Shown here in pieces: positions 1 through 10,262 of a stretch of DNA of 64,000 nt (within the stretch, counting starts at the first letter, position 1; each line of letters starts with the position of its first letter). The translations under genes and the position numbers were made by a program. The DNA lies in assembly GCA_027494035.1 (NCBI GenBank), contig JAOSJQ010000001.1, positions 2,108,001-2,172,000 of the forward strand, in the 5' to 3' direction. The notes under the pieces are model-generated. The model was given only the letters and a program-made list of their open reading frames with translations. It was not told the DNA's origin and ran no database searches. This DNA comes from UTCFX2 sp002050125. Lineage in GTDB: Bacteria > Chloroflexota > Anaerolineae > Anaerolineales > UBA4823.

Positions 1-843
1 ACTGCTTGCCTGGTACAGGACTGGCTCGGCGCCCATAAAGCCGGCGCCTTCGATCTCTTGGCGGCGTGCTCAGGCTTCATCTTCGCTTTGAACGTCGCTA
101 CCCAGGCGATCCGTTCTGGGTCGGCGAAAAACGCGCTTGTAATTGGTACCGAGACGCTTTCGCGCATCGTCAACTGGAACGATCGCAATACCTGCATCTT
201 GTTCGGGGATGGCGCCGGCGCCTTTGTACTGCAAGCCCGGGAAGAGCGCGGCGGAGTGATCTCGGCGGTAATGCGTTCGGATGGTTCTGGCAGCGACCTG
301 CTGTACGTTCCGGCTGGCGGCAGCCGCAGTCCGGCGAGCATCGACACCGTAATGAACGGCAAACATTACATCCACATGAACGGGCGCGAGGTCTTTCGCT
401 TCGCCACCCGGGTCATGACTCAATCCACCGAAGAAGCCGTCGCAGAAGCCGGGATCACAAAAGACGAAATCGACCTGGTCATCCCGCATCAGGCGAATTT
501 ACGCATCATTGAAGCTTCCATGCGCAGTCTGAATATCTCAATGGACCGCTGCATCATCAATCTGGATCGCTTTGGGAATACCTCGACCGCCTCGATCCCG
601 ATCGCCACATGTGAAGCGATCCAGCAGGGGCGGTTAAAAGCTGGCGATAAGGTGGTCTTTGTTGGTTTTGGCGCAGGTCTCACCTGGGGCGCCGCCGTGG
701 CGATCTGGTCTGGCACGCAGCCTGGCCCACTCATCAAGCTTCCAGTTGCTCTGCGCTTCTATGCCCGAGTTCGGTCGTTCGTGCGGCGGGTATTAAGACG
801 GGTGGATGCGCTGATTTGGGGCCGCCACAACCCATATGTCTGA
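1..843 (+). CDS. fabH: 3-oxoacyl-ACP synthase III, 5' partial
   Basis: This is the C-terminal part of FabH, which condenses acetyl-CoA with malonyl-ACP to start type II fatty acid synthesis in the cytosol. The frame is open from base 1, so the start lies outside the window. The active-site cysteine is in AACSGF (bases about 67-84), the histidine in IPHQAN and the asparagine in GNTSTASIP, so the Cys-His-Asn triad is complete. The usual end, near TWGAAVAIW, is followed by about 35 extra residues rich in arginine and hydrophobic residues, which most FabH proteins lack. A KAS III-like enzyme of secondary metabolism is possible, but the motifs fit the housekeeping enzyme. Confidence 0.93.
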   Translation, partial: TACLVQDWLGAHKAGAFDLLAACSGFIFALNVATQAIRSGSAKNALVIGTETLSRIVNWNDRNTCILFGDGAGAFVLQAREERGGVISAVMRSDGSGSDLLYVPAGGSRSPASIDTVMNGKHYIHMNGREVFRFATRVMTQSTEEAVAEAGITKDEIDLVIPHQANLRIIEASMRSLNISMDRCIINLDRFGNTSTASIPIATCEAIQQGRLKAGDKVVFVGFGAGLTWGAAVAIWSGTQPGPLIKLPVALRFYARVRSFVRRVLRRVDALIWGRHNPYV

Positions 844-991
844 TTCCTCTCTCTCGATCACATGATTATCCCTAAGGGACATCCATGGGGGATTGATTTG
901 AGCGTTAACGATGAAGATAAAAAATCGTTAGAACGGTGTTAGAAATTCTCAAAGGATGGTTTTCCAGCTACCAGCATGGGATTTCCATTGG

Positions 992-997
992 TATAAT
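992..997 (+). promoter_or_regulatory. -10 box TATAAT upstream of ftsH
   Basis: A perfect TATAAT lies 43 bases before the GTG start of ftsH. No convincing -35 hexamer is visible at 16-18 bases spacing. A strong ribosome-binding site (GGAGG, 1032-1036) stands just before the GTG at 1041 and decides that start. Confidence 0.5.
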
Positions 998-1040
998 CTA
1001 AGAACTAATTCTGCGGAGTAATATCCAATTTGGAGGTAAC

Positions 1041-2899
1041 GTGAATCCTGCCCGCAACCGTTCATCCATTATCTATCTGCTGTTGTTTGTCGCGATTATT
1101 ACGTTGGTGGTCTATAACTTTCAGCAGCCGACAACCAAAGAAATGCTGACGATCAACGAAGTAGCCGCCGATATTCAGGCAGGCAAGGTTGAGCGGATTG
1201 AAGAGAGCGATAACAATCTGGACGTCACTTATATCGATGGATCTCAACGGAAATCACACAAGGAAGCCGATTCGACCCTTGTGGAGCAATTGAAAGAACT
1301 CGGTGTGACAACCGCTGCGCTGCAACCAGAAAAGATTAAGCTCGAAATCAAACCGCCTAGCGCCTGGCTGAGTGTCGCTACCGTTCTGGGATACATCCTT
1401 CCGTTCATTATCCTGGCGGCGGTTTTTTGGTTCGTTTTCCGGCAAGCGCAAGGTAGCAATAATGCTGCGCTTTCCTTTGGAAAATCGCGCGCGCGCATGT
1501 TCACTGGCGATCAACCATCCGTCACGTTTCAAGATGTAGCTGGAATTGAAGAAGCCAAGGAAGAATTGAAGGAAGTGGTCGAATTTCTGAGGGAACCCGA
1601 GAAGTTCATCTCGCTTGCGCGCGCATTCCGAAAGGCGTGCTTCTGGTGGGTCCTCCTGGAACGGGAAAGACCTTGCTTGCTAAAGCCGTCTCCGGCGAAG
1701 CCGGCGTGCCTTTCTTCTCGATTTCCGGTTCGGAGTTCGTTGAAATGTTCGTCGGCGTCGGCGCCAGCCGGGTGCGCGACCTTTTTGATCAGGCAAAGCG
1801 TCACTCGCCCTGCATCGTATTTGTCGATGAGATCGACGCGGTCGGTCGCCAACGCGGCGCCGGGCTTGGTGGAAGCCATGATGAGCGTGAGCAGACGCTG
1901 AACCAGATGCTGGTCGAAATGGATGGCTTTGATACGGACACCAATGTCATCATCATGGCTGCCACCAACCGACCCGATATCCTCGACCCGGCGTTGCTGC
2001 GCCCTGGGAGGTTTGACCGGCGCGTGGTGCTCGACCGTCCGGATATGCGTGGGCGTGAAGCCATTCTGAAGGTCCACACCAAAGGCAAACCGCTCGCGGC
2101 CGATGTGAACCTGGGCGTGTTGGCGCGTTCAACGCCGGGGTTTGTCGGCGCCGATCTGGAGAACCTGGTTAACGAGGCGGCTATTCTAGCTGCCCGCCAG
2201 AACAAAAAACTGATCGGTCAACCGGAACTGGAAGAATCGATCGAGCGTGTAATCGCAGGACCTGAACGCAAGAGCCGCTTGATCTCAGAGGAAGAGAAAC
2301 GCATTGTGGCATATCATGAAGCGGGTCATGCGGTGGTGATGAATGCGCTGCCCGAAGCCGACCCGGTTCACAAAGTGTCCATCATTGCGCGTGGGATGGC
2401 TGGCGGTTATACGCTGGCTTTACCGGAAGAAGACCGCACCCTGATAGCCCGCAAGAAGCTCATGGCAGATATGATTGGCTTGTTGGGCGGTCGTGCAGCC
2501 GAAGAGATTGTCTTCGACGACATCACTTCGGGCGCGGCAAATGACCTGGAGCGCGTTACTCGCATGGCACGCGCCATGGTTACCCGTCTGGGCATGAGCG
2601 ACCAACTGGGTCCCATGGTCTATGGGCAGAAGGAAGAGTTGATTTTCCTCGGCCGCGAAATCTCAGAACAGCGGGATTACTCAGAATCCGTTGCCGAAGA
2701 GATCGACTCAGAGGTGCGCCGGATTGTTGGCGAAGCCTACACGAGCGCCAAGCGCATCCTGACGGAATACCGCGATAAGCTCGATGATGTGGCACGGCGC
2801 CTGTTAGAGATGGAAACAATCACGCGTGAGGAATTCGAGAGCATCTTTCCTCCGCCAGTGCCCAAGAAAGCCAGCACACCCGCGCCGGTCGCCATCTGA
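1041..2899 (+). CDS. ftsH: ATP-dependent zinc metalloprotease FtsH, one frameshift
   Basis: FtsH is a hexameric membrane-anchored AAA+ protease that degrades damaged membrane proteins and short-lived regulators. Visible in order: TM1 (residues about 9-26), a periplasmic domain, TM2 (about 112-133), Walker A GPPGTGKT, Walker B IVFVDEID, the second region of homology MAATNRPDILDPALLRPGRF and the zinc motif HEAGH. The start is a GTG with GGAGG in front. Near base 1617 one G is missing (CTT-GC-GCG where CTT-GGC-GCG-CGC is expected), so the frame changes just before the Walker A segment; without it the protein reads continuously. As read, the N-terminal frame ends at 1901. Because FtsH is rarely dispensable and similar single-base shifts recur in this window, a sequence error is more likely than a dead gene. 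Confidence 0.93.
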
Positions 2900-2945
2900 C
2901 GGACGCCGGTTTAATATAAATCTACAGATTCGACCAGTCTGGCTG

Positions 2946-3584
2946 CTAAACGCCGATCAAAATCACCCGGGCCGGGGCTCCGTCTGCTCCCGAAATTTTC
3001 AACGGCAGACAATAGAGAGAGTACCGGCCCGGTGACACTTTCGACAAATCCAACCCCTCGACCACAACGATCCCGGCTGCCAATAGAATTTGGTGAGTTG
3101 GCGCTTGGTCAGCAAATGGGGCGACAGAAAGATAATCTACCCCCACCAGCTTGATGCCGCGCTCCACCAGGAATTGCGCCCCGTCTGGGCTGACGGCGAC
3201 GAAATCCTCTGCGAACTTCCCATCGTTCTGCTGCCACAGGCGCGAATTGCGGGTTTTGAACAAAACCCGGCGGGTGCGCGGCGGGATCTCAGCCGCTTCA
3301 AGTTCACGCGCGGTGATTGTATCGATCTTATCGTCCACCTGTAAGACGTACGCGCGTCCGATCAACAAATTCAGCGGCAATTGATCGACAGTTGCCGCTT
3401 CACCCCCCAGGAAATGATACGGCGCGTCTACATGTGTGCCCAGGTGAGCGCAGATCGCGAGCTGGGTGACGTTTGCAATGGCGCCATCCTCCATCCTGGA
3501 AATTCGCTGGATGTTCGGGGGCGGGTCGCCTGGCCAGACGGGGGTGTTGTTGCTTACGGATACGGTTACGTCATAAATTTGCAT
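2946..3584 (-). CDS. Cyclase / kynurenine formamidase-family metal-dependent hydrolase
   Basis: A 212-residue protein of the cyclase family (PF04199), which includes arylformamidases that hydrolyse N-formylkynurenine. The family metal-binding signature HxGTHxDxPxHF is present as HLGTHVDAPYHF near residues 47-58. The start is the ATG at 3584, 24 bases after the VWA gene on the same strand, so it may be the last gene of the MoxR/VWA operon. No tryptophan-catabolism genes are nearby, so the substrate is unknown and kynurenine formamidase should be read as a family label only. Confidence 0.8.
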   Translation of the reverse strand: MQIYDVTVSVSNNTPVWPGDPPPNIQRISRMEDGAIANVTQLAICAHLGTHVDAPYHFLGGEAATVDQLPLNLLIGRAYVLQVDDKIDTITARELEAAEIPPRTRRVLFKTRNSRLWQQNDGKFAEDFVAVSPDGAQFLVERGIKLVGVDYLSVAPFADQAPTHQILLAAGIVVVEGLDLSKVSPGRYSLYCLPLKISGADGAPARVILIGV

Positions 3585-3608
3585 GCTGGTCCTTCGATTT
3601 GAACAAGA

Positions 3609-4985
3609 TCAAGCGATGAGCAGCTTGTCCACCGCGGAGATCAATTGCGCCAGGTTGCTGGCTTGCAGGATGACATCGCAGGAAGGAGCATATTTTAGCA
3701 TATCGCTGTCCCCACTGCCCCACAGCGTGGGCGGTTCGGGGTTGATCCAGATTGTGCGGCGGCAGCGCCGCGCAGTGGCGTTGAAGACTGAAATGCGCGG
3801 ATCATTGTAATTGTTGCGCCCATCGCCGACGAGAATAAACGTGGTGCGGCTATCGCAAGTGTATGGGAAGTCTTTGTCCAGATCGTCCAGGCTGGACCCC
3901 AGGTCGGTGTTGTAATAGCCCGCCGGCATGCGCTCTAACACCAGCCCAACTGCCTCTGCGGCTGTCTTCCCGCTAAAGTCCGGCGAGATGTATTCCAACC
4001 GATTGATGAACGCAAAGGCATGCGTCTTTTGAATCAGATCTTGTAAATGATACAGCAGACTGAGCATGAGCCCGGAGCAGAACCTCATCGAAGTGCTGAC
4101 GTCGCAGATCACTACCAGCTTGGGCTTCAGAGTCTGCTCGCGATGTTTCAGCTCGATCGGCACATTGCCATGTTTCAGGTTTGCCCGGATGGTCGCCTTG
4201 GCGTCCAGTTGTCCGCTGCGCGCGCGTTTTTGGCGCAGTGCGACGCGCGTCTTTAGAGCGTTTGCCAGGCGCTGGATTTCTTTGCGCAGCAGTTCCATCT
4301 CTTTTTCGGAAAGCGCGTGGAATGAGCGGTTGAGCAGGGATTCAAGGCTGTCTTGCGGAGGGCGCTCGCTCATGTTTTCAGCGATCCGCTGACCGGCAAA
4401 CTGGCGGACCTGGTCCTCCATCCCTTGCTGATTGGTCTGCATGGAGCGGATGAGTTGATTGACCTTTTCCTTGTCTATTCCCATTTGTGCAAGCGTCTCG
4501 GCGAGTTCTTTAAGCGCCGCCTGCACCTCTGCGAACTGCAGCGCCTTTTTCATGCGCTGAACGATCCACTCGCGGTAGCGCATGTTGTCCATCTGGTTCA
4601 AACCCACCATGCGCGCCAGGCGCTCCATTTCAGGCGCGCTCAATGGCTCGCCTTTTGAGAGTTTTTCGAGCATCTGGCGCAATTGGTCATTGAACTGGCG
4701 CAGCGCCTGCGCCAGTTTTTGGGCTTCTTCAGGGGTCAGGTCTTCGGTAGGATTTGTCAGCGGCAGCGATTGTCCGTTGCTAAAAAAGATCGGAAAAAGC
4801 TCTTCGAACACCGGGATGTCGCTGGCGTCTTTGACCAGAGAGGCGCGCAAGCTGATGCGGAAAACTTCGCGGTCTTTAATGCCTAAGCATTCAATGGCTC
4901 GGAAGGCGTCGGTGCTTTCGGCTATGCTGACCCGCACACCGGCAGACCGCAATGCGGCGATAAACTTTACAATTCGTTCGTCCAT
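3609..4985 (-). CDS. CoxE-like VWA domain protein
   Basis: A 458-residue protein with an N-terminal charged helical region (about 1-250, with a segment rich in Gln/Leu around 80-200) and a C-terminal von Willebrand A domain. The MIDAS metal site is visible as DVSTS (D295) and a later VGDGRNNY. CoxE/YehP-type VWA proteins pair with MoxR AAA+ ATPases to insert metals into, or activate, large enzymes or complexes; the MoxR partner lies directly upstream. I chose the ATG at 4985 because GAGAGG stands about 9 bases before it; a longer TTG-start reading to 5003 would include that site. The client of this pair is not apparent in the window. Confidence 0.85.
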   Translation of the reverse strand: MDERIVKFIAALRSAGVRVSIAESTDAFRAIECLGIKDREVFRISLRASLVKDASDIPVFEELFPIFFSNGQSLPLTNPTEDLTPEEAQKLAQALRQFNDQLRQMLEKLSKGEPLSAPEMERLARMVGLNQMDNMRYREWIVQRMKKALQFAEVQAALKELAETLAQMGIDKEKVNQLIRSMQTNQQGMEDQVRQFAGQRIAENMSERPPQDSLESLLNRSFHALSEKEMELLRKEIQRLANALKTRVALRQKRARSGQLDAKATIRANLKHGNVPIELKHREQTLKPKLVVICDVSTSMRFCSGLMLSLLYHLQDLIQKTHAFAFINRLEYISPDFSGKTAAEAVGLVLERMPAGYYNTDLGSSLDDLDKDFPYTCDSRTTFILVGDGRNNYNDPRISVFNATARRCRRTIWINPEPPTLWGSGDSDMLKYAPSCDVILQASNLAQLISAVDKLLIA

Positions 4986-5135
4986 AGCGGAGCTACCTCT
5001 CAAATTTCGGGATCAACTTTATTTACCGATAAACTCGCTCTACTGGCGGATCCTTCGAGGCCAGTCGATAGAATAGATGAGATCGGGGATTAATCTCCCT
5101 GCGAGGGATCTGGCTGAGCGAAACCCGGTTCTGCT

Positions 5136-6099
<964 letters not shown>

Positions 6100-6107
<8 letters not shown>

Positions 6108-6312
6108 TCGAGGTCCCTGTTTGCACGGTGGGTTTCCAGCCGGGCGCGGCGCGTTCCAGTTCCTGGCGCGAAACCCGATTTATCCGCCGGCAGTGCGGGC
6201 ACTGAGCGTCGTAATGGCTCAGGTTTTGTGCGACCATCATATCCAACGCGGTGTGGGTTTCCTGTTTCCCGATTGCGAAGGGTTTATGACAATTGTAGCA
6301 ACGAATTTGCAT
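6100..6312 (-). CDS. Small zinc-ribbon protein
   Basis: A 70-residue protein with CYNC near the N-terminus and CPHC near residue 38, spaced as a zinc ribbon, followed by a basic tail. It is the first gene of the MoxR/VWA operon and overlaps the MoxR start. No catalytic motif is visible. Its position suggests an adaptor or client-recognition role for the ATPase, which is inference. Confidence 0.65.
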
Positions 6313-6403
6313 CGTTATCTCCTAGCGTCTTATTGCATTGAATCCAAATCTTCGAGATGCATCCCCAAGAATGGATTATATCCTAAATTGGACTATATCA
6401 GGT

Positions 6404-6409
6404 TATAAT
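6404..6409 (+). promoter_or_regulatory. -10 box just before the adenosyltransferase start
   Basis: TATAAT ends 6 bases before the ATG at 6416. If used, transcription would begin at or next to the A of the start codon and the mRNA would be leaderless; no Shine-Dalgarno sequence is visible upstream of that ATG. No good -35 hexamer is present at normal spacing. Confidence 0.45.
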
Positions 6410-6415
6410 TTGCTT

Positions 6416-6976
6416 ATGTCTCGGTTTTACACCACCGCTGGCGATGACGGATTTACGGGCACCCTCCGCAAAGGGCGCCTGCGCAAGGATGATCCACAAA
6501 CTGAAGCTTTGGGGGCTATCGATGAGGCGAATTCCACGCTGGGGCTGGCGCGTTCGGTCTGTCGTTCGGCTGATTTGAAGGAAACCCTGCTGACCATCCA
6601 GGGCAACCTGTATCAGCTCATGACGGAGATCTCCGCCTCGCCGGATAACGCCGCCCGTTTCCGCAAGATTGACGCCTCCAGTGTGGATTGGCTCGAACGC
6701 CAGATCGCGGATCTCAGTTCGAGAGTGGAAGTTCCAAAGGAGTTTATCGTCCCGGGGGACAGCTTCTCAGCCGCGGTCTTGGACCTGGCGCGGGCGGTGG
6801 TGCGGCGCGCCGAGCGCCGGGTTGCGGGGCTGGCTCACGAAGGGCTGGTGGATAACCCGGACTTGCTGCGCTACTTGAACCGCCTGTCCTCCCTGTGCTT
6901 CGTAATGGAATTGTTCGAGATTCAACAATCCGGCAAAGATTCCCCGACGCTTGCCCGCGCGTTGACCGAAGAATAA
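6416..6976 (+). CDS. PduO-type cob(I)alamin adenosyltransferase
   Basis: A 186-residue cytosolic enzyme that transfers the adenosyl group of ATP to cob(I)alamin to make coenzyme B12. It shows the PduO-type N-terminal ATP-binding segment (YTTAGDDGFTG), the E-in-IDEANSTLG stretch, and the C-terminal RAVVRRAERRV and YLNRLSS motifs. I chose the ATG at 6416 because the family starts a few residues before the YTT motif; the longer in-frame reading from 6338 would contain the promoter. No other B12 genes are in the window. Confidence 0.9.
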   Translation: MSRFYTTAGDDGFTGTLRKGRLRKDDPQTEALGAIDEANSTLGLARSVCRSADLKETLLTIQGNLYQLMTEISASPDNAARFRKIDASSVDWLERQIADLSSRVEVPKEFIVPGDSFSAAVLDLARAVVRRAERRVAGLAHEGLVDNPDLLRYLNRLSSLCFVMELFEIQQSGKDSPTLARALTEE

Positions 6977-6979
6977 CAA

Positions 6980-7006
6980 AAATCTGCGGCGGGGAGACGC
7001 AGATTT
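6980..7006. terminator. Bidirectional intrinsic terminator
   Basis: A perfect 9-bp stem (AAATCTGCG / CGCAGATTT) with a 9-base loop lies between two convergent genes. On the minus strand it is followed by TTGTT, so it fits best as the end of the DsbA-like gene, but it can also serve the adenosyltransferase. Confidence 0.7.
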
Positions 7007-7044
7007 GATCTTCTTCACTGAATATTGGGCTTCTAGCCTGAGGT

Positions 7045-7794
7045 TCAGTTCGCCTGAAGCGCTTGCTGAACCAGTTCCATGATGCGTTCAAAAGTGGGGA
7101 CCTGCCCCGGGCTGGCATCGATCCCGTTGACGAAAACCGTGGGCGTGCCTGTGACCCCCAGCTCGTTTCCATACTTTAAATCGTCGTCAATTTTAGTCTG
7201 GTATTTGGCGGTCTGAACGCAGGAATTATACGCATTCATATCCAGCCCCAGAGATTTCGCAAACGCCTCAAGGCGGATCGCGCTGAATTGTCCCTGGATG
7301 CCGGTCTGGTTGCCGAACAGGATCTGTTTGAAATCCCAAAAGCGATTCTGCTCGGCGGCGCATTCGGCGGCTAAAGCAGCTCGATCTGAACCTTTATCGG
7401 CGCTGCGATCGTCCAGGAATGGGAAATTGTAGAACTGATAATAGGCAAGTCCTGGCGCAACAATCTCGCTGATCACCCTCGGCTCTATTTCCTTTGCATA
7501 GTTCTTACAGGCGCTGCATTGAAAATCTTCAAAAAGCAGGATCTTCACTTTGGCGTCCGGGTTGCCCATAAAGGTTCCGTCAGGATTTGGATAATTCCCC
7601 GGGGTGACCTTTACAAAATCGCCAGCGGGGTTGGCTGACCGTTGAACGGACGGTACGATAATTAGAGCCATCAGCAAGATCGCCACAACTGCGATTGCGC
7701 CGACGGTGATGGTCTTTTGTTGGCGCTCCTTCTGACGCAGTTCCTCTTTTCTCAATTGACGCTTGCTGGCTGATTCAGGTTGTTTCTTCGCCAT
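7045..7794 (-). CDS. Membrane-anchored DsbA-like thiol:disulfide oxidoreductase
   Basis: A 249-residue protein with a Lys/Arg/Gln-rich cytoplasmic N-terminus (1-28), one membrane segment (about 29-47) and an extracytoplasmic thioredoxin-fold domain. The redox site is CSAC (C93, C96) and the cis-proline loop is TGTPTVF. This matches the DsbA/thioredoxin_4 family that forms or shuffles disulfides in exported proteins. The ATG at 7794 is preferred over 7821 because AAAGGTG stands before it. No DsbB or VKOR partner is seen nearby. Confidence 0.9.
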   Translation of the reverse strand: MAKKQPESASKRQLRKEELRQKERQQKTITVGAIAVVAILLMALIIVPSVQRSANPAGDFVKVTPGNYPNPDGTFMGNPDAKVKILLFEDFQCSACKNYAKEIEPRVISEIVAPGLAYYQFYNFPFLDDRSADKGSDRAALAAECAAEQNRFWDFKQILFGNQTGIQGQFSAIRLEAFAKSLGLDMNAYNSCVQTAKYQTKIDDDLKYGNELGVTGTPTVFVNGIDASPGQVPTFERIMELVQQALQAN

Positions 7795-7878
7795 CTTTTC
7801 ACCTTTCAAAAAATTAATCAATCACGAGCGGAATGGTGGAAATTTTCTCACGTACCTGGGCGTTTGTCCAGAGCAAAA

Positions 7879-8709
7879 TCAGAGATGTTCTTCCAGCCAG
7901 GTCGTCATGAAATCCCACACCTGCTCTTTTTCGGGCTCATTGTGGGTTTCATGATACAAGCCGTCCCATAATTTCAACGTGCAATTCGGTCCGATCTTGG
8001 CTGCGAGTTCTTCGCTGCCTCTGGCATATGCAATTTCATCGGCAGTGCCGTGCATGACCAAGAGCGGCAGTTCGAGCTCGGAGGCATGTTCGTAAATCCA
8101 GGGGATCATCTCCAGCGTGTATTTTGCCATGGCAAACGACGCCTGGTCGTGGACCAACGGGTCGCTTTTGTATCGGCTGACGATTTCAGGATCGCGCGAG
8201 ATTTTGTCCGCGTCAAGCCCGGTTGGTAAACGAACTGTGGGCGTCAGCGCCCCCATCGTCTTTGCCAGAAAGATTTTGAATTTTTGGGCTTCCAGCGCCG
8301 TTCTTAAGCCGGGGCTGGTGATTACTGCCCCAGCCAGTTCTGGCTGGCGCTTTAGCGTGTAGAAAAGCGCCAGGATTCCTCCCAGGCTGTGACCGTACAG
8401 GAATAGCGGAAGCCCCGGAAACTGGCGTCCAGCTTCTTTCAACAGCCGATCGATATGATCTAGGTACACCGTTGGTGACGCAATGTGTCCCCGCGCTCCA
8501 GCCGATTTCCCATGGCCGCGCAGATCCGCGCCGATCAGGGCGAATCCCCCCTGACCGAGGCGTTCTGCCACATAGGCGTAGCGGCTGCTGTGCTCCCCCA
8601 GACCATGAATCAGGCAGACTGCCGCGCGAATTTCCGCCTCGGGCTGCCAGCCCTGGCAGTAGGTATCCAGCCCATCGGGCGCGATCCAGGTTTTTTCGAA
8701 ATGGTTCAT
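7879..8709 (-). CDS. Alpha/beta hydrolase, monoacylglycerol lipase-like
   Basis: A 276-residue serine hydrolase of the lysophospholipase/monoglyceride lipase group (Hydrolase_4). The oxyanion region is HGLGEHSSRY, the nucleophile elbow is GHSLGG, the acidic residue lies in HGTADEIA and the histidine in LYHETHNE, so the triad is complete. No signal peptide, so it should be cytosolic. The natural substrate cannot be read from sequence. Confidence 0.88.
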   Translation of the reverse strand: MNHFEKTWIAPDGLDTYCQGWQPEAEIRAAVCLIHGLGEHSSRYAYVAERLGQGGFALIGADLRGHGKSAGARGHIASPTVYLDHIDRLLKEAGRQFPGLPLFLYGHSLGGILALFYTLKRQPELAGAVITSPGLRTALEAQKFKIFLAKTMGALTPTVRLPTGLDADKISRDPEIVSRYKSDPLVHDQASFAMAKYTLEMIPWIYEHASELELPLLVMHGTADEIAYARGSEELAAKIGPNCTLKLWDGLYHETHNEPEKEQVWDFMTTWLEEHL

Positions 8710-8796
8710 TCAGGCATCCATATCTTTTTGATTCTACAAGTTGCGCGGATTTCACAGATGCATGTTCGCTAAATCAGCGATTCAGAGGGGTTACCT

Positions 8797-9666
8797 TTAT
8801 CTCAGATAGCTCGGGTCTAACTCATAGATGGGATATTCCTCGCTGGTTAGCTCAAATCCAGCGTGGCGATAAAGCGCAAGCGAGACCTGGTTATCCTTTT
8901 GAGTGTTCACTGTGAGCAGGTGCGCCCCCCGGCGGTTGAACTGCCGAATCAAGTCGAAGAGCAGCGCATAGCCGATCCCTTTGCCTTGCAGCCTGGGGCG
9001 CACTGCGAGCCGCGCCAGGTGCCCGCCGTTTTGCGCGCCGGTGCTGATCTGATAGCCCACCACCTCGCCATTGTCTTCCGCTACGCTGGCGATCAACGCC
9101 TGGCGAAAAGCAATCTCAATGTAAGCTGGTGAGTTTACCCATATAGGAGAAAATGCTTCTTCATCGATCGCGTGGACGGCTTTCAAATCGTCCAGGGTCA
9201 TCGGGCGAATGCTTATTCTGGGATCAGGCGCTTCGCTTGGCAGCTTGGACAACTCGCGATTGAGCAGAACGATTTCCTGGATGCGAGAAAATCCATGCTT
9301 TTTCAGAAGCGCCTCGAACCAGGTAAAAAGAGGGATAGCCGCAACGTGCTGGATTTGCTTGTCACTGCGGATGGAAGGCAGGATCGCCTCCCAGAGCGTG
9401 TTCCACGCGTGTTCTGGCGCAAGGCGCGCTGAAACCGCAAAGAGGCGCACCCACGCGACATTCAGCGGATCGGGCGGGCAAGCCAGCGCGGCTTCGATGC
9501 GGCTGCCTTCCTCTAGCAGCAGGAACTGTTCCTGACCGATCCAATCCAGTGGGACGCGGTAATCCAGGTGGCGATGTACGAAAGCTTCGAAGTGGATTAG
9601 GTCGGCAAGTTTGGGAAAATCTTCGGGTTCCGCGCGGCGCGTTCGAATCCGATTGGTGATAATCAT
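8797..9666 (-). CDS. GNAT-family N-acetyltransferase, two-domain
   Basis: A 289-residue protein. The C-terminal half has the acetyl-CoA pyrophosphate-binding loop in RPRLQGKGIGYAL and a typical SLALYRHAGF end, so it is a GNAT acetyltransferase. The N-terminal half looks like a second, degenerate GNAT fold lacking that loop. It is 19 bases downstream of the TPR gene and is probably the last gene of the long signalling operon. Substrate unknown. Confidence 0.8.
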   Translation of the reverse strand: MIITNRIRTRRAEPEDFPKLADLIHFEAFVHRHLDYRVPLDWIGQEQFLLLEEGSRIEAALACPPDPLNVAWVRLFAVSARLAPEHAWNTLWEAILPSIRSDKQIQHVAAIPLFTWFEALLKKHGFSRIQEIVLLNRELSKLPSEAPDPRISIRPMTLDDLKAVHAIDEEAFSPIWVNSPAYIEIAFRQALIASVAEDNGEVVGYQISTGAQNGGHLARLAVRPRLQGKGIGYALLFDLIRQFNRRGAHLLTVNTQKDNQVSLALYRHAGFELTSEEYPIYELDPSYLR

Positions 9667-9685
9667 GATGCCTGGTTCACCAGTC

Positions 9686-10240
9686 TCACGACGGTTTATT
9701 CCGCGTGGCTACGTCGACCGGGATGCGCAGCAATTTTTTCAAAAAACTCTGTTTGACCGTAGGGTGCTTGACGCCATCCAGACCGTTCTGCATGCTGGCA
9801 AGCGCCTGGAGCTGTTTTCCGCTGCGGAATTGAAGCATGGATAACGATTGTAGAACCGTGGCTCTCAACTGATCCTCGCCAGCCTGTTCAAGCACACTCG
9901 CCGATTGTTGATAAATCTCCATCGCTTCTTCATCACGGTCAAGCGCCTCCAGCGCAGACGCCAGGTTGCCAAGCGCCATACCCTGCCGCTTTAAATCGCC
10001 GGCTTGTGAGAATATCTCGCTGGTCCCCTCCAAAGCCTTGTAAGCCAGCTCAGCTTCATGAGCTTGAAGAAAAGCGACTGAAGCGTTATTCCCCATTTCG
10101 GCGGCGTTCAACGCATCATTCGCAGCTTCGTAAGCGTGACGCGCGGCTTCGAACTTGTTTGCAGCTTCTAAAAAATCTCCGCGTTGGTAAGTCGCTTTGG
10201 CTTCTTTTACCAGGTTCGTTACTGATAATGCTTCGCTCAT
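9686..10240 (-). CDS. TPR-like repeat protein
   Basis: A 184-residue, Ala/Gln/Glu-rich all-helical protein with tetratricopeptide-like 34-residue units (for example AKATYQRGDFLEAANKFEAA, and later DRDEEAMEIYQQSASVLEQA). No signal peptide or catalytic motif. It starts 22 bases after the tandem-HTH gene and probably acts as a protein-binding scaffold; partners are unknown. Confidence 0.7.
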   Translation of the reverse strand: MSEALSVTNLVKEAKATYQRGDFLEAANKFEAARHAYEAANDALNAAEMGNNASVAFLQAHEAELAYKALEGTSEIFSQAGDLKRQGMALGNLASALEALDRDEEAMEIYQQSASVLEQAGEDQLRATVLQSLSMLQFRSGKQLQALASMQNGLDGVKHPTVKQSFLKKLLRIPVDVATRNKPS

Positions 10241-10262
10241 CGATAGTTTGCTCCGGCTAACG

